Shown one piece after another: positions 1 to 5,169 of a DNA stretch of 5,169 bases. Made by a program: the position numbers and the translations under genes. Each line of letters begins with the position of its first letter. The stretch's first letter is position 1. The notes beneath the pieces are model-generated. The model worked only from the letters and a program-made list of their open reading frames with translations, was not told where the DNA came from and searched no databases. Source of the stretch: Bacteriovoracaceae bacterium (GTDB taxonomy: Bacteria > Bdellovibrionota > Bacteriovoracia > Bacteriovoracales > Bacteriovoracaceae). The stretch covers positions 1 through 5,169 of the forward strand of contig CANEVK010000215.1 of the NCBI GenBank assembly GCA_947442115.1. Reading direction: 5' to 3'.

Positions 1-1229
1 ATACTCGGCTTAAATTGAAAATTAGTCGGAATTCCAGCTCGGGAAAACTCTAAGGCCATCATTCTCCCATATTCATTCATAGATGATCTTAACTTCATGT
101 TTGGAAGCTCTACATTGAAGGTGAAGGGTTTATTTCCAGTAAACTCTCCGATCCATGAGGAAATATTTTTAAAACACTTTGGGAGTACTTCTACAACATA
201 AGAATCATCTACAGGATTAAGCTTGACCTCGAGTTTGAGGTATCGATTTTTATTATTAATATTGGTTTCTATCTTTTGGATGGAGGTCTTAAAAAGATTC
301 ATCTCATTAATCATCTCTCTTCTGGCCTGATCGTAAGATGAGTAATCTAAGGGCTTAGTACACTCTCTTTCACTGGCAACTTCCTGGTAAGGGATCATAG
401 GTGCGCAAGCATAATTCGAAACATGCATCATTTTCTTAAGCGGTTTTTCCAAAATTCTCATGGAAGAAACTTCACTCAAATACTTTTCATCAATAGGTGA
501 TGAGACGATGGCCCTGACTTTTCCACGGTAGTCAAAGACAGGGGCGCCAGCATTACCTGTCGTAAATTCACATCCAGCAAGAGTCATCACAGGCGAGTAT
601 TCATGATTGGCCAGGGGATTAAAGTAGGATAAATGAACAGACTGACAATCTTCAGATTTTCTTATGATTCCCTGATGGTCATCAATTTGGTCAATACTCC
701 AAACGTAGAAATGATCTAAATCTGACATTCCTGTTCGAACTGGTGATGCAGTTCTTCTTCTTTCTAATGAGTTCAGCTCAAGATAAGAAACATTGCTTCT
801 CCACAAGAAAGGTTCTTGAGAATTAATTTCTGCAACATCTATGACTTTTTTGCATCCTACTCTTTGAGGTTTTTCATTGGTTTGAGCAAAGAAGAAAAAC
901 ACCTCTTTATCGCATGGTAAGTCCTTAGAACGCAAACGCTCAGGCAGACAACTTGTGGCCGTTGCCACAATATTATTTTCAACTAAAAATCCCGTGCAAA
1001 ATTTGAGCTTTCCCTTATTTAAAACAGCAATTTTAGTGATGTAGGTTGGACATGATCTTTCTGAACCACAAAAAAGCTCTTGTTGATTTAAAAGTGTTTC
1101 TAATTCACTGGCCTGTTGAGGCTCCGACTGACGAGAGCTGGTGTTTTCTTCTTGCGCTTTTTTGCCACAACCCATGAAGGCTAAGCTTAGCAGAGGCCAT
1201 AATAGGTAAAACCGAAAATTGGCCATCAT
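1..1229 (-). CDS. Trypsin-like (chymotrypsin-fold) lipoprotein, probable inactive protease; 3' end beyond window
   Basis: The frame is open from ATG at 1229 to the window edge (409 codons, C-terminus missing). The N-terminus has a short hydrophobic stretch (residues 7-19) ending in F-M-G-C21, a plausible lipobox, so the product is probably an exported lipoprotein; Phe at -3 is less usual than Leu. Residues 64-94 resemble the first barrel of trypsin-like proteases. C78 and C94 are 16 apart, as are Cys42 and Cys58 of chymotrypsin. The usual A-A-H-C reads A-T-S93-C, the D-I-A-x-L-like segment reads N146-V-S-Y-L, and G-N/D-S-G-x-P reads G-N-A227-G-A-P. All three catalytic residues therefore seem lost, and the role may be binding or scaffolding rather than hydrolysis. 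Residues after about 275 match no family I recognise. The start overlaps the stop of the upstream flavin reductase gene (TGATG), with AGGGG 10 bases before ATG; ATG at 1226 is an alternative start. Confidence 0.82.
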   Translation of the reverse strand, partial: MMANFRFYLLWPLLSLAFMGCGKKAQEENTSSRQSEPQQASELETLLNQQELFCGSERSCPTYITKIAVLNKGKLKFCTGFLVENNIVATATSCLPERLRSKDLPCDKEVFFFFAQTNEKPQRVGCKKVIDVAEINSQEPFLWRSNVSYLELNSLERRRTASPVRTGMSDLDHFYVWSIDQIDDHQGIIRKSEDCQSVHLSYFNPLANHEYSPVMTLAGCEFTTGNAGAPVFDYRGKVRAIVSSPIDEKYLSEVSSMRILEKPLKKMMHVSNYACAPMIPYQEVASERECTKPLDYSSYDQARREMINEMNLFKTSIQKIETNINNKNRYLKLEVKLNPVDDSYVVEVLPKCFKNISSWIGEFTGNKPFTFNVELPNMKLRSSMNEYGRMMALEFSRAGIPTNFQFKPS

Positions 1230-1711
1230 CAGTAACTGGCCCCTGACTTACGCAAATGAACCATAGGCTTGGCTTCAGTATTCATCAAATATGAAGCCTT
1301 CACTTCAGCGAAAATAACTTCATGATCCCCAGGCTTAGTCGACGAAACCATCACACATTCAAGAGCGGCTTTAGCAGCTTCAAGAATAAGTCCCTGGTTT
1401 TCTCCAATAAAATGTGGAATTTCTTTAAAAGGATTAAGCTCAGGGTCATACCCTTTCCAAAAATGCTTTAAGTAATTTTTATCGTGCTCCCCAACAATAT
1501 TGATCGCAAAGGGTGAACCAGATTTAATTAAGTCATAGGCCGGACGCCCTGGTTTGATGGCCAGAGAAATAAGCAAAGGATCAAATGAAACTTGTTGAAC
1601 CCAGCTTGCGAGGTAACCATCTGTAACCTGGTTACTGGCCTGATAAACAGTGACTATAAAAAGACCTGAAGGTATTTGACCCACTGAAGCAGCTTTCTCA
1701 TTTTGCAACAT
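1229..1711 (-). CDS. Flavin reductase-like, FMN-binding split-barrel protein
   Basis: This 160-residue protein has the size and motifs of the flavin reductase-like family (FMN-binding split barrel). Members bind FMN and often reduce flavin with NAD(P)H for a partner enzyme. Visible hallmarks are I-P-S-G-L-F-I-V-T (13-21), L-A-S-W-V-Q-Q-V-S-F (34-43), K-P-G-R-P (53-57), P-G-D-H-E-V-I-F-A-E-V (127-137) and an H-L-R-K-S-G ending (152-157). These resemble the flavin reductase module fused to the C-terminus of cyanobacterial flavodiiron proteins, but here the domain stands alone, with no diiron or flavodoxin domain. No signal peptide is seen, so it should be cytoplasmic. GAGGG lies only 3-4 bases before the ATG, a short but usable spacing. 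It is the first gene of a two-gene unit, and its TGA overlaps the next ATG. Electron acceptor and partner are unknown. Confidence 0.9.
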   Translation of the reverse strand: MLQNEKAASVGQIPSGLFIVTVYQASNQVTDGYLASWVQQVSFDPLLISLAIKPGRPAYDLIKSGSPFAINIVGEHDKNYLKHFWKGYDPELNPFKEIPHFIGENQGLILEAAKAALECVMVSSTKPGDHEVIFAEVKASYLMNTEAKPMVHLRKSGASY

Positions 1712-1743
1712 AAGCCCTCAATTTCTTTTGAAACATATTTAAC

Positions 1744-1771
1744 CTTATCGAGCGCGGAGCATATTTGTCAA
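1744..1771 (-). promoter_or_regulatory. Sigma70-type promoter for the flavin reductase/lipoprotein unit
   Basis: On the minus strand a perfect TTGACA (1771-1766) is followed after 16 bases by GATAAG (1749-1744, four of six matches to TATAAT). An 18-base spacer to TAAGGT is an alternative -10. The site lies about 35 to 60 bases upstream of the ATG at 1711. The -35 box overlaps the edge of the palindrome at 1770-1787. Confidence 0.55.
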
Positions 1772-1787
1772 ATGAGGTACCTCATTT
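1770..1787. promoter_or_regulatory. 18-bp perfect palindrome, putative operator
   Basis: AAATGAGGTACCTCATTT is a perfect dyad with no central spacer, centred on GGTACC. It shares two bases with the minus-strand TTGACA box. This is the placement expected for a homodimeric repressor or activator site controlling the flavin reductase gene. It is not followed by a T-run and has no loop, so it is unlikely to be a terminator. The protein that would bind is not encoded in the window, apart from the DksA-like protein, whose family acts on RNA polymerase and not on DNA sites. Confidence 0.55.
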
Positions 1788-1847
1788 TGAGAAATTTAGG
1801 GGAATATTTTCAATATTTGGATAAATTTTGCCGATAAGTTTAACCAC

Positions 1848-1876
1848 TTGAGTCCTACGCCCCTAGACTTTAAAAT
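1848..1876 (+). promoter_or_regulatory. Sigma70-type promoter for the DksA-like gene
   Basis: TTGAGT (1848-1853, four of six matches to TTGACA) and TAAAAT (1871-1876, five of six matches to TATAAT) are separated by the ideal 17 bases. Transcription would start near 1883, leaving an untranslated leader of about 47 bases ahead of the GTG at 1930. Confidence 0.55.
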
Positions 1877-1918
1877 AAGGGAGTGGATTTTATCTCATCG
1901 TGTAGCAGAGAGCTTACC

Positions 1919-1924
1919 AGGAGG
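1919..1924 (+). promoter_or_regulatory. Strong ribosome binding site that fixes the GTG start
   Basis: AGGAGG stands five bases before GTG at 1930. The next in-frame ATG (1945) is 20 bases from it, too far to use it. The GTG is therefore the likely start. Confidence 0.8.
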
Positions 1925-1929
1925 ATTTT

Positions 1930-2301
1930 GTGGATAAGAAGAAAATGGAGCATTTTAAGGGATTGCTACTGAAGCATCGTCAGCAAATCCTTAATGTTGG
2001 ACTCCTTAATAAATCTGAAGACTTACATGTTTCTGAAGAGGACCTTTCTGATGAAACAGACTTAGCTTCCTCTCTCATCCAACAACAAATCAACTGCACC
2101 ATTCGGGATCGCGAATACGCCAAACTTCGTCGAATTGATGCCGCAATTGATCGCTGTGAGGATGGAACTTATGGTCACTGCGATGAATGTGAGGAAGAAA
2201 TCGGAATGAAGCGCCTTGAGAACCAACCATGGGCCGAACTTTGCATTCAGCATGCGGAAGAGAAAGAAAAAGAAGAATCACAAATTTATCGCCAAGCTTA
2301 A
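1930..2301 (+). CDS. DksA/TraR-family zinc-finger RNA polymerase regulator
   Basis: The 123-residue protein has the DksA/TraR layout. An N-terminal helical coiled coil (about 3-76) leads into a zinc finger (84-108). DksA binds in the secondary channel of RNA polymerase and, with ppGpp, shifts promoter choice. The coiled-coil tip motif D-x-x-D-x-A, needed for DksA activity in E. coli, is present as D41-E-T-D44-L-A46. The finger is C84-x2-C87-x17-C105-x2-H108, so the fourth zinc ligand is His instead of the usual Cys. The I-G-x-x-R-L-E-type segment at 91-97 reads I-G-M-K-R-L-E. It is shorter than E. coli DksA (151 residues), mostly at the N-terminus, and rich in Glu. It starts with GTG, has its own promoter and terminator, and so looks monocistronic. 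It could be a DksA paralogue and not the main DksA, so no symbol is given. Confidence 0.93.
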   Translation: MDKKKMEHFKGLLLKHRQQILNVGLLNKSEDLHVSEEDLSDETDLASSLIQQQINCTIRDREYAKLRRIDAAIDRCEDGTYGHCDECEEEIGMKRLENQPWAELCIQHAEEKEKEESQIYRQA

Positions 2302-2316
2302 TTTTATTAAGAGTTT

Positions 2317-2344
2317 AAGCCTCCCTTTGGGAGGCTTTTTTTTT
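2317..2344 (+). terminator. Intrinsic terminator after the DksA-like gene
   Basis: A 9-bp perfect stem (AAGCCTCCC at 2317-2325 with GGGAGGCTT at 2329-2337, loop TTT) is followed by an unbroken T-run reaching 2344. It begins 15 bases after the stop codon at 2299-2301. Confidence 0.93.
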
Positions 2345-2524
2345 GCCTTTCAACCAGATGTCCAAGCTTTTTACAGTTTTCCATTTTTCAGACATTTCTT
2401 GCTTCAATTAATGATCTAAGTCTTTGAATAGTTAGTTAGTCCATTGGCAAGACCCTTGCTCTAATCTTTACACGGAAGAGGTAGTTTTAATCTTCCTTAG
2501 AACAAAACGTGGTAAGGGATAGAA

Positions 2525-3574
2525 ATGAAAAAAGCAGCTCAAAAAGTTCTTGGACTGGCCCTCACAATCCACCTCTCTTTAGGAGTGGCTTTCGCGCAAA
2601 GTTCACTGGCCTTTAATCCTGAACTTCTCGTTTCACGTTATGCAAGCTGGGGGATAGACCCGGATAAACATCTTGCTTCAATTAACCTTAAAGATTCTTG
2701 GGCAAAATTTAAAAAGAATAAAGAAATCGTCGTGGCGGTGGTTGATACTGGTATTCAGGGCGATCATCCTTTTCTTGCAGGTAACATCCATGTCATCAAT
2801 GGAAAAACCTCTTCAGGAAATTACGGTGTCGATTTTTCAGGTGAGAAAGTGACAAACACACCGTTTGATCAGCATGGTCATGGGACTCACGTTGCAGGAA
2901 TTGTTAAGTCTATTTTTCCAGATGTAAAAATTCTTGCTCTTAAGTATTACAATCCTAAAGCTTCTGGTCAGGCCAATTTAGATGCCACCATTAAGGCCCT
3001 TCAATATGCTGTTGATCACAATGTTGATGTGATCAATTATTCTGGTGGTGGTCCTGAGGCTTCTGTTGAAGAATTAAGGGTCCTTAAAGCAGCAGAAAAG
3101 AAAGGTATCCTTGTTATTGCAGCTGCAGGGAACGAGAGATCAAACATTGACAACAAGCGACACGCTTACTACCCAGCTTCATATGGACTTTCAAATATTA
3201 TCACTGTTGGTGCTCATGATGATGGTCTTAATATCATTCCTTCATCCAACTGGGGAAAAAACTCGGTGGATATCGCAGCTCCAGGCCACAGAATTCGTTC
3301 GGCCATTCCTCAGCATGGAGCCGGTTATATGACAGGAACTTCTCAGGCAACTGCATTTGTTACTGGAGTTGCGGCGATGATTAAATCAAAATATCCGCGG
3401 ATGAAATTTGATCAAATCAAAAATATTATTCTAAGTTCCTCTCTGAAAGTTAAAAACTTTGAAGGTAAAATCCTTGGAGCAGGAAAACTTGATGCAGGAA
3501 GAGCGATTGAGCTTGCTGACACAGTTAATGAACAACTTAAATCAGTTGCGACAAGATCTGTGGCGAACCACTAA
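2525..3574 (+). CDS. Secreted subtilisin-like (S8) serine protease
   Basis: This 349-residue peptidase S8 protein has an N-terminal signal peptide (K2-K3, hydrophobic core about 8-23, probable cleavage after A-F-A24). The catalytic triad is intact: D74 in V-V-D-T-G, H119 in H-G-H-G-T-H-V-A-G, and S273 in G-T-S-Q-A-T-A. The oxyanion asparagine is N203 in A-A-G-N-E. Residues S173-G-G-G and Y216-P-A-S match the substrate-cleft and YPA segments of subtilisins. Only about 45 residues separate the cleavage site from the catalytic core, so no typical I9 inhibitor prodomain is present. The Pro usually found in G-T-S-M-A-x-P is Ala279 or Ala277-equivalent here. The product should act in the periplasm or outside the cell, possibly in scavenging or prey degradation (inference). 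AAGGGA lies 5 bases before ATG. It is followed 21 bp later by lnt, probably on the same transcript. Confidence 0.95.
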   Translation: MKKAAQKVLGLALTIHLSLGVAFAQSSLAFNPELLVSRYASWGIDPDKHLASINLKDSWAKFKKNKEIVVAVVDTGIQGDHPFLAGNIHVINGKTSSGNYGVDFSGEKVTNTPFDQHGHGTHVAGIVKSIFPDVKILALKYYNPKASGQANLDATIKALQYAVDHNVDVINYSGGGPEASVEELRVLKAAEKKGILVIAAAGNERSNIDNKRHAYYPASYGLSNIITVGAHDDGLNIIPSSNWGKNSVDIAAPGHRIRSAIPQHGAGYMTGTSQATAFVTGVAAMIKSKYPRMKFDQIKNIILSSSLKVKNFEGKILGAGKLDAGRAIELADTVNEQLKSVATRSVANH

Positions 3575-3595
3575 TTAATAAACTACAATCTTTGG

Positions 3596-5137
3596 ATGAA
3601 GAAAAATTTCTACGATTTTCTTGCCGCCATTCTCGCGGGAGGGATCTATGCTCTATCCTACCCCTCTTTTCTAGGAGATGCTCTCTGGTTTCTCATTTTC
3701 CCTTCTTTAATTCTTTTTTTATGGAAACTTGAAGCATCAAACTTAAAAAAATCAATCTGTATTATATTTGGTTTTAATCTCGGTTTAAATTTTATTGGCT
3801 ACTATTGGATTCCTCATACATTAAGAGAATTTGGCCAACTCCCCTACTTAATTTCTATCATCATCGGAGCAACAGCTTCCTTGATCCTGCAACCTCATTG
3901 GTGGATTTACGCTTTATGGAGGCACTTTAGGCCAAAGAAAGATTGGACCTCTCAGTTTTATCTTTTGCTCAATATTTTTTTGATTGTTATGATGGAAAGG
4001 TTCATCCCTCAACAATTTCCGTCTTATGTAGGAAGTCCATGGATTAAACTTGCTCCATTCTTAGGGCTTGCTCCAATCTTTGGAGTCATCATTTTTAGTT
4101 TTATAACTTTTTGGATCAGCTTTGAAACAATGATTCAAATTCAAAACAGAAGAGTTCGGTATCCTGTATGGATTTTTTCTTTAATTTTTCTGATCTTCAA
4201 TTTTGTCCTTAGAATTGAAAAGGTGACAGGTCCAGAAGAGCTCCCCATTCGAATTGTTCAGGCCAACATTGGAAATTTCCTTAAAATTTCATCTGAAAAA
4301 GGTGATCAAAATTCATTTGAATCAATTGAAAGAACATATCAAGAGCTCACGCTTAAAAAGAATGAATCTGCCCCCAAACTGATTATTTGGCCCGAAACGG
4401 CTTATGCAGATACTTTTTTAGGAACAGAAACAAAACTTAGCCCCTACTTTTTAAAAATGATTGATGAATTGAAAGCGGAGCTCTTGATTGGCGGATACGA
4501 TCAAGATCCTATGAAATCCCCTTTTGAGTTATTGGAATCAGTATTTAATTCATCCTTACTCTTAACTGATAATAAAGTGAAATCGGTCTATCATAAAAAT
4601 ATCCTTATTCCCTTTGGAGAAACCCTCCCCTTTGGCCCTTTTAATAAAACAGTTGTTTCAATTGTGCCTACCATTTCTCTTTTCGCCCAAGGACATGGGA
4701 CACCCATCATGGAAACAAAATCAGGATATCGATTTATTACACCTATTTGTTATGAAATTTTAGATTCAGATTATGTTAGGAATCTTCTTAATCAATGGGG
4801 TGGTAATCATTTTATTGTGAATCATACCAATGACTCTTGGTATGGTGACACGGCCGAACCCTACCAACATCTTTTCCTTTCAAAATGGAGGGCAATAGAG
4901 TTTCAACTTCCCCTTATCCGAAGCACTAACACTGGCATAAGCTCTGTTCTATATAATGATGGTAGTGAATCTAAAAGATTATCAATTAGTGAAATAGGTA
5001 TCTTGGATCTAAAAATTGCCCTTAAAAAGTCTCAGGAGACACTCTATCAACGATGGGGCATCTTAAACTTTTTATTTCTTTTTTTGATCCTGATCGGATT
5101 TATTTGGTGGCTTGAGAAGATTGAAAACCGGCCTTAA
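3596..5137 (+). CDS. lnt: Apolipoprotein N-acyltransferase
   Basis: Lnt moves a fatty acyl chain from phospholipid to the N-terminal S-diacylglyceryl-cysteine of lipoproteins, the last step of lipoprotein maturation, at the periplasmic face of the inner membrane. The 513-residue length fits the family. Hydrophobic segments lie near 7-23, 30-45, 53-72, 84-101, 120-136, 157-176 and 190-205. A nitrilase-like domain follows (about 217-475), then a final membrane helix (488-505). The triad is visible as E267 in I-I-W-P-E-T, K334 in Y-H-K-N-I-L-I-P-F-G-E, and C385 in T-P-I-C-Y-E. The N-D-S-W-Y-G-D segment (412-418) and R-S-T-N-T-G-I-S (442-449) are also family landmarks; the G of the common N-D-x-W-F-G motif is kept. 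No Shine-Dalgarno sequence is evident before ATG, and the gap to the S8 protease gene is 21 bases, so expression may depend on readthrough from it. Confidence 0.96.
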   Translation: MKKNFYDFLAAILAGGIYALSYPSFLGDALWFLIFPSLILFLWKLEASNLKKSICIIFGFNLGLNFIGYYWIPHTLREFGQLPYLISIIIGATASLILQPHWWIYALWRHFRPKKDWTSQFYLLLNIFLIVMMERFIPQQFPSYVGSPWIKLAPFLGLAPIFGVIIFSFITFWISFETMIQIQNRRVRYPVWIFSLIFLIFNFVLRIEKVTGPEELPIRIVQANIGNFLKISSEKGDQNSFESIERTYQELTLKKNESAPKLIIWPETAYADTFLGTETKLSPYFLKMIDELKAELLIGGYDQDPMKSPFELLESVFNSSLLLTDNKVKSVYHKNILIPFGETLPFGPFNKTVVSIVPTISLFAQGHGTPIMETKSGYRFITPICYEILDSDYVRNLLNQWGGNHFIVNHTNDSWYGDTAEPYQHLFLSKWRAIEFQLPLIRSTNTGISSVLYNDGSESKRLSISEIGILDLKIALKKSQETLYQRWGILNFLFLFLILIGFIWWLEKIENRP

Positions 5138-5169
5138 ATAAATCGTGGAGCCTGAGCACTCCTACAAAT

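Noticed and set aside
2062..2281. Two overlapping minus-strand open frames of 63 codons
   Set aside because: Both lie opposite the well-supported DksA-like gene, have no ribosome site and encode nothing recognisable.
2216..2419. Plus-strand open frame of 67 codons
   Set aside because: It overlaps the DksA-like gene in another frame and runs straight through the strong terminator and its T-run, so it is not a plausible gene.
2444..2472. Promoter TTGGCA with a downstream -10 for the S8 protease gene
   Set aside because: At 16 to 18 bases spacing the candidates (such as TTTACA) match the -10 consensus poorly, so it is not listed as a feature.
3111..3332. Plus-strand open frame of 73 codons
   Set aside because: It is fully inside the S8 protease gene, which has all catalytic motifs in its own frame.
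5146..5164. Possible hairpin (GGAG ... CTCC) after lnt
   Set aside because: The stem is only four bases with an eight-base loop, and no T-run is visible before the window ends.

Overview
The window looks like chromosomal DNA from an AT-rich Gram-negative bacterium. Lnt requires an outer-membrane lipoprotein pathway, and the window also holds an exported lipoprotein, a secreted subtilisin-like protease and a DksA-type regulator. Base composition, protein style and this mixture suggest the Bdellovibrionota, perhaps the Bacteriovorax/Peredibacter side. That placement is an inference from style and not from a marker gene. No rRNA, tRNA, CRISPR array, insertion sequence or phage gene was seen.

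Layout. Positions 1-1711 hold two genes on the minus strand. A stand-alone flavin reductase-like protein (1229-1711) comes first. It overlaps by one base (TGATG) a lipoprotein with a trypsin-like fold (1229 down to the left edge, incomplete). All three catalytic positions of the lipoprotein appear to be replaced (His to Ser, Asp to Asn, Ser to Ala), so it is probably a pseudoprotease. Positions 1712-1929 are a divergent intergenic region. It has a promoter facing left with a perfect TTGACA box, an 18-bp perfect palindrome overlapping that box (a likely operator), and a promoter facing right.

The right-facing promoter drives a short DksA/TraR-family zinc-finger protein (1930-2301, GTG start), closed by a strong intrinsic terminator (2317-2344). 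After a 180-bp gap come two plus-strand genes 21 bp apart: a secreted S8 serine protease with an intact triad (2525-3574) and apolipoprotein N-acyltransferase Lnt (3596-5137). The last 32 bases hold nothing recognisable.

How they may work together. Lnt completes the acylation of lipoproteins, of which the minus-strand pseudoprotease would be one client. The S8 protease is exported and probably shares a transcript with lnt. The DksA-like protein would act on RNA polymerase and forms its own transcription unit. The most unusual item is the pseudoprotease lipoprotein coupled to a flavin reductase under a putative palindromic operator. No complete new multi-gene system can be claimed from this window.
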